Source of the DNA: GCA-2733415 sp049614485
Lineage (GTDB): Bacteria; Bacteroidota; Bacteroidia; Flavobacteriales; Flavobacteriaceae
Assembly (NCBI GenBank): GCA_049614485.1
Contig: JBMZDR010000002.1
Location: 62,001-126,000 of the forward strand
Reading direction: 5' to 3'
DNA: 64,000 nucleotides
This document shows, piece after piece, positions 16,375 through 24,631 of this stretch. The notes below the pieces were generated by a model. That model searched no databases, was not told the DNA's origin, and was given only the letters and a program-made list of their open reading frames with translations. Each line of letters begins with the position of its first letter. Position 1 is the stretch's first letter. Made by a program: the position numbers and the translations under genes.

Positions 16375-16616
16375 GTAATAAGATAATTATATTGAAGTGT
16401 CTTTTTCCTGAAAATGGAATGTTTTTTATGAAGATTGATTGCTTTAAATTACAATCACTAATGCAAGTATACATATTTTATTGTTAATTGACACCTATTT
16501 GTTTTGTAAATCATTAATTACAGCTGTTTATTTAACAATACACACATTTTAAACACTGAATTACAACCACTTACTTATTTTTAAAAATTATTACTGTTTT
16601 CTAACATCTATTTCCC
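16375..16616. other. Intergenic region between rho and the DUF4293 gene
   Basis: This is AT-rich sequence with no convincing ORF. It holds the divergent promoters of both genes. No hairpin terminator or RNA gene was recognised. Confidence 0.6.
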
Positions 16617-16624
16617 TATTTTTG
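16617..16624 (+). promoter_or_regulatory. -7 element (TATTTTTG) of the DUF4293 gene
   Basis: TATTTTTG matches TAnnTTTG and ends only 7 bp before the ATG at 16632, so the transcript would be leaderless or nearly so. Confidence 0.55.
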
Positions 16625-16631
16625 TGCTGTT

Positions 16632-17042
16632 ATGATACAACGTATACAATCCATATACCTTCTTTTAGCCGCAGTAATTGCAGGCGGATTACCATTTGTT
16701 TTCAACCTATGGAAAACCGCAGAAGATACAGTTGTATACGCTAAAGATACTACGTTTGTTCTAGCAGCTTTTTTATTATCTGCTACAATAAGCATCATTA
16801 GTATAGTTATGTTTAAAAACAGAAAGTTGCAGTTTGTAATAAACCGACTTAACATCATATTAAACTTTATTTTACTATTAGTGTTTGTGTATTGTTCAAT
16901 GACTACATCTGGAGAAAGTGAAATTTCTGAGAAAGGTGTTGGGATGCTTCTTCCAATTATTTCTATCGTATTATTAGTTTTGGCCAACAAAGCTATAAAG
17001 AAGGATGAAGATCTTGTAAAATCAGTTGATCGATTACGCTAA
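16632..17042 (+). CDS. DUF4293 family membrane protein
   Basis: This is a 136-aa protein with four predicted membrane helices (about residues 7-25, 42-62, 70-92 and 105-120) and a charged C-terminal tail. MIQRIQSIYLLLAAVIAGGLPF is the DUF4293 signature; function is unknown. In many Flavobacteria this gene sits beside rho, as here, on the opposite strand. It ends before a strong terminator at 17073. Confidence 0.8.
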   Translation: MIQRIQSIYLLLAAVIAGGLPFVFNLWKTAEDTVVYAKDTTFVLAAFLLSATISIISIVMFKNRKLQFVINRLNIILNFILLLVFVYCSMTTSGESEISEKGVGMLLPIISIVLLVLANKAIKKDEDLVKSVDRLR

Positions 17043-17072
17043 AGACTAGCTTAGTATTATTTTTAGTGCGTA

Positions 17073-17106
17073 AAAAAAATCTGAAGTGTAAGCTTCAGAT
17101 TTTTTT
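17073..17106 (+). terminator. Terminator after the DUF4293 gene
   Basis: The stem AAAAAAATCTGAAG / CTTCAGATTTTTTT has a 6-nt loop. Confidence 0.88.
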
Positions 17107-17155
17107 GTTTTATTTATAAAGAGTACAAATTAACAATCATTTTACGAATTCAATA

Positions 17156-17181
17156 AATAATCACTATATTTAGTGATTATT
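17156..17181. promoter_or_regulatory. 11-bp inverted repeat upstream of the response regulator gene
   Basis: The arms AATAATCACTA and TAGTGATTATT pair perfectly around a TATT centre. No T run follows, so this is not a terminator. It lies 40 bp before the ATG at 17221 and suits a dimeric DNA-binding regulator, perhaps the encoded response regulator itself (inference). Confidence 0.5.
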
Positions 17182-17220
17182 AGCTTAGTAATTTGTAATT
17201 TTATTATAACATTTTTAATT

Positions 17221-17859
17221 ATGGGGGAAATTAAAATACATTTAATAGATGATCATCAAATAGTCATAGATGGTTTATTAGCAGTTTTAAAACTAGAAGA
17301 TGATTTTGAAGTTGTAGGCTTTTCACTTAATGGCGAAAACGTTCACGAAAGGTTAACAAAAAACAAAGCAGATGTCTTAATAATGGACATCAACATGCCC
17401 GATATTGACGGTATTGATGTGTTAAAAGACTTTCAAAAGAAAGGCATTCCATGCAAAATTATTGTGCTATCAAGTTATGATGACATCAAACTGATTAAAG
17501 AAGTTCTTAATTTAGGTGTAAGCGGTTATTTATCAAAAAAATGCGCTGGCGAAAATATAGCTGAAGCTATTAGGGAAGTATATCATGGTGAACAGTATTT
17601 TTGTGACGCCATTAAGAATAAAATGCTCACTTCCTTTTCTAACAATACAACTACCGAAACTCCTGTAACAAACATCACTAAAAGAGAATTAGAAATACTA
17701 CAATTGGTTGTAAAAGAATTTACTACAAAAGAAATTAGTGAGCAACTCACTATTAGCATCAACACTATTGATACCCACCGTAAAAACATCATGAAAAAAC
17801 TAAAAGTTAAAAACACTATTGGCTTAGTAAAATATGCCATTAAAAATGACTTAGTTTAA
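17221..17859 (+). CDS. NarL/LuxR-type response regulator
   Basis: This is a 212-aa two-domain transcription regulator. The receiver domain (1-120) has acidic pair D10/D11, phospho-acceptor D56 in DVLIMDINMPDIDG and the conserved Lys of GYLSKKCAG. The C-terminal HTH (about 148-210) reads TKRELEILQLV..FTTKEISEQLTISINTIDTHRKNIMKKL, a classic GerE/LuxR helix-turn-helix. The start at 17221 is preferred: the upstream extension is hydrophobic and runs through the inverted repeat. It precedes two HisKA_3-type kinases, the usual partners of NarL-family regulators. Confidence 0.92.
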   Translation: MGEIKIHLIDDHQIVIDGLLAVLKLEDDFEVVGFSLNGENVHERLTKNKADVLIMDINMPDIDGIDVLKDFQKKGIPCKIIVLSSYDDIKLIKEVLNLGVSGYLSKKCAGENIAEAIREVYHGEQYFCDAIKNKMLTSFSNNTTTETPVTNITKRELEILQLVVKEFTTKEISEQLTISINTIDTHRKNIMKKLKVKNTIGLVKYAIKNDLV

Positions 17860-17913
17860 AATCACACACCATTAAACCAAACATATCAACCATTAACCAA
17901 ATTATAAAAAACT

Positions 17914-18171
17914 ATGGATTTAGTACAAGGCTATTGCTTAACTCGCAATAATGACGGGACTTATTTTATTGAATTTAACACTACAGCACCAGCAACAGTT
18001 AGTTACCGAGAAGGCGACACACTTGAAATTGTTGTAAATGCTGATGCTAAAGGAGGAACCAAATTTAAAACCAAAAGCTACAAAAGTACTGGCGGTAAAT
18101 TTAATTTTGTATTTGACCAAACTGGAGATGCAGAAAGAAGAAGGGTACCAGGAGGAACTACATTCCCTTAA
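17914..18171 (+). CDS. Small protein of unknown function in the two-component locus
   Basis: This is an 85-aa protein with no recognised domain. It lacks a signal peptide or membrane segment. The sequence alternates in a beta-rich pattern (YFIEFNTTAPATVSYREGDTLEIVV) and ends with RRRVPGGTTFP. It sits 54 bp after the response regulator and ends before the terminator at 18199, so it is likely co-transcribed with the regulator but not with the kinases. It could be a target or an accessory of the system; nothing in the sequence decides. A second frame at 18038-18328 overlaps it and looks like a shadow. Confidence 0.6.
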   Translation: MDLVQGYCLTRNNDGTYFIEFNTTAPATVSYREGDTLEIVVNADAKGGTKFKTKSYKSTGGKFNFVFDQTGDAERRRVPGGTTFP

Positions 18172-18198
18172 TAGAATAAACTCTATTTTAAAACCTAT

Positions 18199-18227
18199 AC
18201 GTATTAACAATGGTAATACGTTTTTTT
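18199..18227 (+). terminator. Terminator after the 85-aa protein gene
   Basis: The stem ACGTATTA / TAATACGT with a 7-nt loop is followed by TTTTTT. It separates the regulator unit from the kinase genes. Confidence 0.75.
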
Positions 18228-18283
18228 ATTTAAACACTTTAACAAACAACAACTACTTATCATGTACAGTGCTACCGTACATA

Positions 18284-18323
18284 CAGATTGCTTCGCTCGA
18301 CTGCGTTATGCTCTCAATGACTA
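18284..18323. repeat. Degenerate copy of a GTCATTGCGAG...GCAATCTG-type dispersed repeat
   Basis: Read on the minus strand the segment begins GTAGTCATTGAGAGCATAAC and ends GAGCGAAGCAATCTG. This resembles the palindromic intergenic repeat common in Bacteroidota genomes (GTCATTGCGAG near one end, GAAGCAATCT near the other). Only one decayed copy is in the window, so the call rests on memory of that family. Confidence 0.45.
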
Positions 18324-18365
18324 CTTAATTTGGGCAGGATCACATTTTTTACTTACTTTAGTGTT

Positions 18366-20114
18366 GTGCTAACTAACTTACATACTTACATACTTCTTTC
18401 TACTATATTTTGTTCTTTATGTTACGGGCAAAAAGCTAGTAGTAATGACTCTCTTTACTTACAAACTGAACAACTTACAGAGCAAAACCAAACAGAAGAA
18501 GCTCTAACAACAAGCTTGAAACAAATAGAATTAGCGCCAAAAAATAGTGCGCAAAAAGCAAAATGGCTACAATTAGCTGGTGTTATTTTTAAAAAAAACG
18601 ACGAGCTCGACGCGAGTTTAAAATATTTAAAAAAATCATATCTTATTAACCAACAGAATCAGGACTCTATAGCCCTGATGTTAAATCACTTGTACATTGG
18701 GCAAATCTTTCATCACAAATTCAATATACTATATGATAAGCGTTTCTCTAAAAAAGCTACTCAACTAAAAGATAGTGCTACTTTTTATTATTTAAAAAAC
18801 ATTAATGAGTTTAAAAATGTTCCAGATGGATTTATCCATATTGGTTCTGCACACATAAATCTTAGTTTAATACACTCAGATTTAGATGAACTAGACTTAG
18901 CAAAAAAACATATAAATAAAGCTATTCACATATACGAAAACATTGATCAACCAGTAAAAAATGCATTAGATTCTTCTCTTTTAAATTTAGGTTTAATTTA
19001 CATTTATCAAGAAGATTATAAACTAGCAGAAGAAACCCACCTAAATCTTTTAAGCAGAATAAAAGACACTACTGAGCTCAAACCCTTAATAATATACCAT
19101 CAAAGCATTGCAAATCTTGCTTATATCTATAAAAAAACTAAACGTTATGAAGAGTCTTTTAAGTATTATGAAAAAAAAGACCAACTCAATCAGATAATAT
19201 CAGATAGGGAAAAAGCTACAGAAATAAGACGAATCGAAGCCATCCATAATGAAGATAAAGCCCGTGCGGAAGAAGCTGTACATACAGAACAACAACGTGA
19301 AGCCAAACAACGCACACAATACGCTTTAGCAGGTACCGGAATGGTATCTTTAATTATCATCTTAATAGGTACTATTTTATACCGTAATAGCAAACTGAAA
19401 GCTAAAACCCTATCATTAACATTAGTTGAACAAGAGTTAAACCAACAAAAAACATTGCGCGTTTTAGAAGAACGCAATCAGAGTAAACTCTTAAACGCCA
19501 CATTAGACGGTAGAGAGAAAGAACGTAAAGACATTGCCCAAACCTTACATGACAGTGTATCCGCATTGCTATCTTCAGCTAACATGCACTTGCAAGTAGC
19601 CAAAAAGAAAAGTACATCATCCGTTGATGAATTGGAAAAGTCACAACGTATTATTGATGAAGCTTCCGGTAAAGTACGGGATTTATCACATAAATTAATT
19701 TCAGCAGTATTGTTAAAATTTGGTTTGGAACACGCCGTGTATGACATGTGTGAGAAGTACAGCAATTCCTCTTTAGAATTTGAATTGGAAAGCGAAGATA
19801 AGATTCCGCGTTTTGAGCAAGATTTAGAAATTAAACTGCATAATATTATCGAAGAATGCATCAATAACATCATAAAACACAGTAAAGCTACTGAAGCATC
19901 GGTGTTTCTACTATACAAAAACAACACTCTAAATGTTGTGATTAAAGATAATGGTGTTGGATTTGATGTGTCTAAAATCAGCCCAAGTTCTGGTATTGGC
20001 TTAAGTCAAATTAAAGCTCGAATTGAAAATTTAGGTGGTGAGTTTTCAATAACATCATCAAGTGATTCAGGGACAGAAATTAAGATTAACACCCCTGTAT
20101 CCAACAACACTTAA
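18366..20114 (+). CDS. TPR-containing sensor histidine kinase (HisKA_3), copy 1
   Basis: This kinase has a signal-like hydrophobic N-terminus (LTNLHTYILLSTIFCSLCYGQ), a periplasmic region with several TPR-like helical repeats (about 40-300), one membrane helix (GMVSLIIILIGTILY), a coiled coil, the HisKA_3 dimerisation box ERKDIAQTLHDSVSALLSS with phospho-acceptor H395, and HATPase_c with N box (IIEECINNIIKHS), DNGVGFD and GIGLSQIKARI. There is no ATG start. The GTG at 18366 gives 582 aa, exactly the length of the downstream paralogue and a good signal peptide; a TTG at 18330 gives 594 aa. It probably phosphorylates the regulator at 17221. Confidence 0.88.
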   Translation: MLTNLHTYILLSTIFCSLCYGQKASSNDSLYLQTEQLTEQNQTEEALTTSLKQIELAPKNSAQKAKWLQLAGVIFKKNDELDASLKYLKKSYLINQQNQDSIALMLNHLYIGQIFHHKFNILYDKRFSKKATQLKDSATFYYLKNINEFKNVPDGFIHIGSAHINLSLIHSDLDELDLAKKHINKAIHIYENIDQPVKNALDSSLLNLGLIYIYQEDYKLAEETHLNLLSRIKDTTELKPLIIYHQSIANLAYIYKKTKRYEESFKYYEKKDQLNQIISDREKATEIRRIEAIHNEDKARAEEAVHTEQQREAKQRTQYALAGTGMVSLIIILIGTILYRNSKLKAKTLSLTLVEQELNQQKTLRVLEERNQSKLLNATLDGREKERKDIAQTLHDSVSALLSSANMHLQVAKKKSTSSVDELEKSQRIIDEASGKVRDLSHKLISAVLLKFGLEHAVYDMCEKYSNSSLEFELESEDKIPRFEQDLEIKLHNIIEECINNIIKHSKATEASVFLLYKNNTLNVVIKDNGVGFDVSKISPSSGIGLSQIKARIENLGGEFSITSSSDSGTEIKINTPVSNNT

Positions 20115-20178
20115 CAGCTTACCAAAAATCATTTCTGCAGCAACTTAAATTATAAAAAACTAACACCATAATTGTATT

Positions 20179-21927
20179 GTGATACTATCTAAAAAAATAC
20201 CATTATTAATTGTGTTTGGAGTGTTTACTACTATCTGTTTTTCACAATCAAAACAGAAAGACTCCGTTTATACACTAGTTAATAAATACATTGAAGAAGA
20301 TAAAAAAGAAGAAGCTTTAAAACTTGCAATTACGCAACTGGACGCCGTAACTAAAAAGGAGTCCACCTCCTTACAAATAAAATGGAATAGAAAAATTGGC
20401 GAATTATTTAGCCATAACAACAATTACCCTGTTTCTCTTACTTATTACAACAATGCTTTGGCGCTTTGTAACGCAACACAGGATTCATTAGCTATGGCTC
20501 AAGTATACTTTGATATTGGCTCATTAAATCTTTCCGCCTATTCAAAACAAAGCTACTTAGAGCAAGACACCAATGTCGCTCTTGATAAAAGAGATGCTGC
20601 ATTTAGCAACTTTAATTACCTGTTGGATAATTTTAAAAATATTGATGAGACAGACGGTATTATCGCTAAAACTTATGCTAATTTAACCGGGATTTATTCC
20701 CTTACATCAGACTACACTAAAGCAGAGCTAACTGGAAAAAAAGCAATTGAATACTACACAAAATTAAAAGATACGATATCAATAGTTGGTGTAAAAATTA
20801 ATTTGGGAGTAACTCAAATATATCAAGAAAAATATGATGACGCGGAACAAAGCTACCTAGAGCTATTACCTTTATTAAAAGACACTACCAATTTAAAAAT
20901 ACTTAATTATAAAGAGGTTAGTTACGCCAACCTAGCACATATTTATAGTGAACAGAACAAACATAAAGCGGCTAATAAATATTTAAGTTTATCACACCAA
21001 TTAAACGTTCTTTATCTAGAGAAAACATCAAATGAAATTTTATCAGAAATTGAAGCCAAATACAATCAAAATAAAGCGCGACAAGAAGAAATTGCCAAAA
21101 CAAAAATAGAAATTGAGAAAAAAGAGAAAACACAATTAATTTTAGGAATATCAATTACTACTGCAATTTCATTATTGTTATTTGCTGCATTTTTATACCG
21201 AAACAGTAAATTAAAAGCCAAAAAATTAGAACTCCAACTAATTCAAAAAGAATACAACCAACAACAACAAATTCAAGAGTTACGTGAGCAAAATCAAAAT
21301 AAAATCATTACTGCCACTCTAGACGGGAAGTTAAAAGAGCGAAAATATATTGCACAGACCTTACATGATAGTGTTAGCGCCCTACTGTCATCTGCAAACA
21401 TGCATTTACAAGTGGTTAAAAAGAAAAGTAAACACCAAATTGATGAATTAGAAAAATCACAACTTATTATTAATGAAGCCTCAGATATTATTAGAGATTT
21501 ATCTCATAAATTAATTTCATCTGTATTAATTAAATTTGGACTAAAAACTGCTTTACAAGACCTCTGTGAGAAATATTCCAATGATGATTTATTATTTACG
21601 CTTCACATAACAACTCAAATTCCACGTTATGAACAAGACTTCGAAATTAAAATTTTCAACATTATTCAGGAGTCAACAAATAACATTATAAAACATAGCA
21701 ACGCTACCACAACCTCTATTTACATGAAGCAATCAAACCGTGATTTATTAATCACTATTGAAGACAATGGCGTAGGCTTTGATACCGAAAACACCGTTAT
21801 AAGGAAAGGAATTGGGCTAGATTTAATAAAATCTCGTATTAGAAGTCTGAATGGTCAGGTTTTAATAAAATCTACAAAAGGCAAAGGCACATGTATACAA
21901 ATAATTGTACCTGTAGTTATGGCTTAA
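20179..21927 (+). CDS. TPR-containing sensor histidine kinase (HisKA_3), copy 2
   Basis: This is a 582-aa paralogue of the preceding kinase with the same layout: signal peptide MILSKKIPLLIVFGVFTTICFSQ, TPR-like repeats, membrane helix (LILGISITTAISLLLFAAFLY), coiled coil, H-box ERKYIAQTLHDSVSALLSS with H396, and HATPase_c (IIQESTNNIIKHS, DNGVGFD, GIGLDLIKSRI). The kinase cores are much more alike than the periplasmic parts, as expected if two sensors feed one regulator. The start is GTG. The gap to copy 1 is 64 bp, with no terminator visible between them. Confidence 0.9.
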   Translation: MILSKKIPLLIVFGVFTTICFSQSKQKDSVYTLVNKYIEEDKKEEALKLAITQLDAVTKKESTSLQIKWNRKIGELFSHNNNYPVSLTYYNNALALCNATQDSLAMAQVYFDIGSLNLSAYSKQSYLEQDTNVALDKRDAAFSNFNYLLDNFKNIDETDGIIAKTYANLTGIYSLTSDYTKAELTGKKAIEYYTKLKDTISIVGVKINLGVTQIYQEKYDDAEQSYLELLPLLKDTTNLKILNYKEVSYANLAHIYSEQNKHKAANKYLSLSHQLNVLYLEKTSNEILSEIEAKYNQNKARQEEIAKTKIEIEKKEKTQLILGISITTAISLLLFAAFLYRNSKLKAKKLELQLIQKEYNQQQQIQELREQNQNKIITATLDGKLKERKYIAQTLHDSVSALLSSANMHLQVVKKKSKHQIDELEKSQLIINEASDIIRDLSHKLISSVLIKFGLKTALQDLCEKYSNDDLLFTLHITTQIPRYEQDFEIKIFNIIQESTNNIIKHSNATTTSIYMKQSNRDLLITIEDNGVGFDTENTVIRKGIGLDLIKSRIRSLNGQVLIKSTKGKGTCIQIIVPVVMA

Positions 21928-22128
21928 TTTACGAAACGTAATTGATCATTTATTTACAACTGCGACACAATAATTTTTTGCTTTTTTCTATACACAATGA
22001 AGAATAAAAAAACCCTCTTTTTCAAGATTAAATCTATAATTTTAAAAAAACAACAAAGTTTAGAGCAATTTAATACATCTGTGGAAAAATAAAATGGATT
22101 AAAGCAGTATTTATTACGCTGATATTTT
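21928..22128 (+). other. Intergenic region upstream of sucC
   Basis: The region is AT-rich. It holds one unsupported 31-codon basic ORF (21997-22092, starting MKNKKTLFFK) that has no TAnnTTTG element at a sensible distance. No RNA structure was recognised. Confidence 0.4.
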
Positions 22129-22136
22129 TACATTTG
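22129..22136 (+). promoter_or_regulatory. -7 element (TACATTTG) of sucC
   Basis: TACATTTG matches TAnnTTTG and lies 29 bp before the sucC ATG. A -33 TTG is not clear. Confidence 0.6.
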
Positions 22137-22165
22137 CTAAGCTTTAAAAAGATAACAAGTACATT

Positions 22166-23359
22166 ATGAATTTACACGAATATCAAGGTAAAGAAATATT
22201 AAGTAGTTTTGGTGTTAGAATCCAAAGAGGAATTGTAGCGCAAACTGCTGATGAGGCTGTAACTGCAGCAAAAAAATTAACTGAAGAAACCGGTACAGGT
22301 TGGCACGTAATTAAAGCACAAGTTCACGCAGGTGGTCGTGGAAAAGGTGGTGGAGTTAAGTTGGCAAAAAACTTAGACGAGGTTAAAGACATCGCTGGAC
22401 AAATTATAGGAATGGATTTAGTAACGCCACAAACTTCTGCAGAAGGGAAGCGTGTACACCAAGTATTGGTTGCTGAAGATGTTTACTATCCTGGAGAAAG
22501 TGAAACAAGTGAATTTTATGTATCTGTATTATTAAACAGAGCTACCGGTAGAAACATGGTGATGTACTCTACAGAAGGTGGTATGGATATAGAAACTGTT
22601 GCTGAGGAAACTCCGCATTTAATTTTCACAGAAGAAATAGATCCTGCAACAGGATTATTACCATTTCAAGCACGTAAAGTTGCTTTTAACTTAGGATTAT
22701 CAGGAAAGGCTTTTAAAGAAATGACAAAGTTTGTTTCTGCATTATATAAAGCATACGTAGAATCTGATTCTGCAATGTTCGAAATTAATCCAGTATTAAA
22801 AACATCTGATGATTTAATCATGGCTGTTGATGCTAAAGTTACTATTGACGATAACGCATTATACAGACGTAAGGATTACTTAGCAATGCGTGACTTAAGA
22901 GAAGAAAACGCTATTGAAGTTGAAGCTGGTGCTTTAGGTTTAAACTATGTAGATTTAGACGGAAATGTTGGATGTATGGTTAACGGAGCTGGTTTAGCAA
23001 TGGCAACTATGGATTTAATTAAAATGTCTGGTGGTGAGCCAGCAAACTTTTTAGATGTTGGAGGAACTGCAGATGCAAAACGTGTTGAGGAAGCTTTCAG
23101 AATTATCTTAAAAGACCCTAACGTAAAAGCTATTTTAGTAAATATCTTTGGAGGTATTGTACGTTGTGACCGTGTTGCAGAAGGTATTATTGCAGCATTT
23201 AAGAACATGGGTGACGCTATGAACGTACCATTAATTGTACGTTTACAAGGAACCAATGCAGATATCGCTAAAAAATTAATTGACGATTCAGGATTAGATG
23301 TACACTCAGCAACTGCTTTTAAAGAAGCTGCTGATAAAGTAAAAGCTGTATTAGCTTAA
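22166..23359 (+). CDS. sucC: Succinyl-CoA synthetase (ADP-forming) subunit beta
   Basis: This TCA-cycle enzyme subunit couples succinyl-CoA cleavage to nucleotide triphosphate formation. The 397-aa length is standard. The N-terminal ATP-grasp domain starts MNLHEYQGKEILSSFGV with HAGGRGKGGGVKLAKN; the C-terminal CoA-ligase domain has GCMVNGAGLAMATMD, GGEPANFLDVGG and NIFGGIVRCDRVAEGII. The alpha subunit gene (sucD) is not adjacent; the unit ends with a strong terminator, so subunits are encoded apart, as in other Flavobacteria. Confidence 0.97.
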   Translation: MNLHEYQGKEILSSFGVRIQRGIVAQTADEAVTAAKKLTEETGTGWHVIKAQVHAGGRGKGGGVKLAKNLDEVKDIAGQIIGMDLVTPQTSAEGKRVHQVLVAEDVYYPGESETSEFYVSVLLNRATGRNMVMYSTEGGMDIETVAEETPHLIFTEEIDPATGLLPFQARKVAFNLGLSGKAFKEMTKFVSALYKAYVESDSAMFEINPVLKTSDDLIMAVDAKVTIDDNALYRRKDYLAMRDLREENAIEVEAGALGLNYVDLDGNVGCMVNGAGLAMATMDLIKMSGGEPANFLDVGGTADAKRVEEAFRIILKDPNVKAILVNIFGGIVRCDRVAEGIIAAFKNMGDAMNVPLIVRLQGTNADIAKKLIDDSGLDVHSATAFKEAADKVKAVLA

Positions 23360-23384
23360 TACTTTCATCTTTTATTAGATATAT

Positions 23385-23414
23385 AAAAAGCTCAAACTTA
23401 GGTTTGAGCTTTTT
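23385..23414 (+). terminator. Terminator after sucC
   Basis: The stem AAAAAGCTCAAAC / GTTTGAGCTTTTT has a short TTAG loop and a further T run. Confidence 0.9.
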
Positions 23415-23433
23415 TTTGTTATATTAGTAACTT

Positions 23434-23832
23434 ATGAGCCATGAAGAAAAATTAAGCGCATTAAGCCAACTTATTGCTTTTGCACGTGCAACTAATGAAA
23501 TTACAACTGTTGAATATAATTTTTTAGTCGCCATTGCAAATCAAATTGGCGTTACAAAAGAAGCTTTTGATAAATTATTAAACAGGCCATACGCTTTTAA
23601 GAATCTCAAGCATGAAAGCCAACGTATAGTTCAATTTCACAGATTACTTTTACTCATGAACATAGATCATGTAATAGCCCCTAAAGAACTTGACAAAATA
23701 CACCAATTAGGTTTAAAAATGGGCTTGAATATTTTAGCAATAGATAAAACTTTAAAAGTGATGAAAAATTATGAAAACAATAATATTCCTCCTGAAGTTT
23801 TGTTAGATATTTTCAAAACCCACTATAACTAA
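23434..23832 (+). CDS. TerB-like helical protein
   Basis: This is a 132-aa all-helical protein. SALSQLIAFARATNEITTVEYNFLVAIANQIGVTKEAFDKLLNRP and the second half (HRLLLLMNIDHVIAPKELDKIHQLGLKMGL) resemble the duplicated helical hairpins of TerB/DjlA-N-type domains. The role is not known in Flavobacteria; the link to tellurite in the family name should not be read as function. It is convergent with the PAP2 gene, with a gap of only 3 bp and no terminator between. Confidence 0.55.
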   Translation: MSHEEKLSALSQLIAFARATNEITTVEYNFLVAIANQIGVTKEAFDKLLNRPYAFKNLKHESQRIVQFHRLLLLMNIDHVIAPKELDKIHQLGLKMGLNILAIDKTLKVMKNYENNNIPPEVLLDIFKTHYN

Positions 23833-23835
23833 AAA

Positions 23836-24399
23836 TTACTTAGCAAACTTAAAGCTTATATACTCATAAAGCTTATACATTAACAATCCCACAGTTGCAC
23901 CAAAAACAAAACCTGTCAATACATCACCAGGATAATGCACACCTATATATATTCTACTATACCCAACCATAAGTGCCCAAACAAATAATACGATTGCACT
24001 GTACTTAAGGTGTTTTTTAAGTATTTGACCTGTAAAAATAGCTAAAGCCATAAAATTAGTGGCATGCGCTGAAAAGTACCCTCCTTTACTTCCACACCAG
24101 TCTTTAACCAATCTAACCTGATCTGCTAATTCATAGCAAGGTCTTTGGCGTAAAAGGAGTTCAAATTTAAAGTAACTACAAACTCTATCTGTAATAACAA
24201 TCATTAAAGCAACAAGCACTACAGCTATTATTGTGTTTTTTATCCCTAATTTTTTATACAGTAAAAACAAGAGAACAGCATACATTGGTATGGCATTCCA
24301 TTTTCCTGTAATAAACATCCAGAACCCATCAAAAGCTGGAGTTCCTAAACCGTTTAAATATAAAAACAGATCTGTATCTAACTGTAATAATCCGTCCAT
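23836..24399 (-). CDS. PAP2-family membrane phosphatase
   Basis: This is a 187-aa integral membrane phosphatase with about five or six helices. The three PAP2 motifs are present in modified form: RQRPCYE (motif 1), GGYFSAHATN (motif 2, with the catalytic His; Ala replaces the Gly of PSGH) and SRIYIGVHYPGDVLTG (motif 3). Likely substrates are lipid phosphates such as undecaprenyl pyrophosphate or phosphatidic acid. The ATG overlaps the stop of the 75-aa gene upstream by one base (TAATG). Confidence 0.88.
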   Translation of the reverse strand: MDGLLQLDTDLFLYLNGLGTPAFDGFWMFITGKWNAIPMYAVLLFLLYKKLGIKNTIIAVVLVALMIVITDRVCSYFKFELLLRQRPCYELADQVRLVKDWCGSKGGYFSAHATNFMALAIFTGQILKKHLKYSAIVLFVWALMVGYSRIYIGVHYPGDVLTGFVFGATVGLLMYKLYEYISFKFAK

Positions 24400-24626
24400 T
24401 ATTCGTCGTATAAAGCTACTTCTCTATCGTAAAATTCAGATGCTTCTTGAATACATATTTCTGCTTCAGACAGCAATTCATCTTCATCGTCCTTATCAAA
24501 ATCTTCCAACCATTCAATTTCATCATTTACTAAATTAATGATAAACCTAGGAAAACCCGTATGAACTATAAAAATATCATCTGGAAAATCGGTATTATCT
24601 CCTAATAAAAACTTTGGTAACTCCAT
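24399..24626 (-). CDS. Acidic small conserved protein
   Basis: This is a 75-aa very acidic protein (LEDFDKDDEDELLSEAEIC) of unknown function. It has no signal peptide or membrane segment. It is tightly packed between the MATE gene (5 bp away) and the PAP2 gene (1-bp overlap), which is strong support that it is real and co-expressed. I do not recognise a domain. Confidence 0.7.
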   Translation of the reverse strand: MELPKFLLGDNTDFPDDIFIVHTGFPRFIINLVNDEIEWLEDFDKDDEDELLSEAEICIQEASEFYDREVALYDE

Positions 24627-24631
24627 ATCTC

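Noticed and set aside
17914..18171. Idea that the 85-aa protein is a truncated receiver or anti-sigma factor
   Set aside because: It has none of the Asp/Lys pattern of receivers and no zinc or helix pattern of anti-sigma proteins.
18038..18328. 96-codon frame overlapping the 85-aa protein gene
   Set aside because: It overlaps a better-placed frame, runs through the terminator at 18199-18227 and the degenerate repeat, and has no family resemblance.
21997..22092. 31-codon basic ORF (MKNKKTLFFK...) upstream of sucC
   Set aside because: No promoter box at a sensible distance, low complexity (Lys, Ile, Phe from A/T-rich codons) and no terminator; chance is likely in AT-rich DNA.
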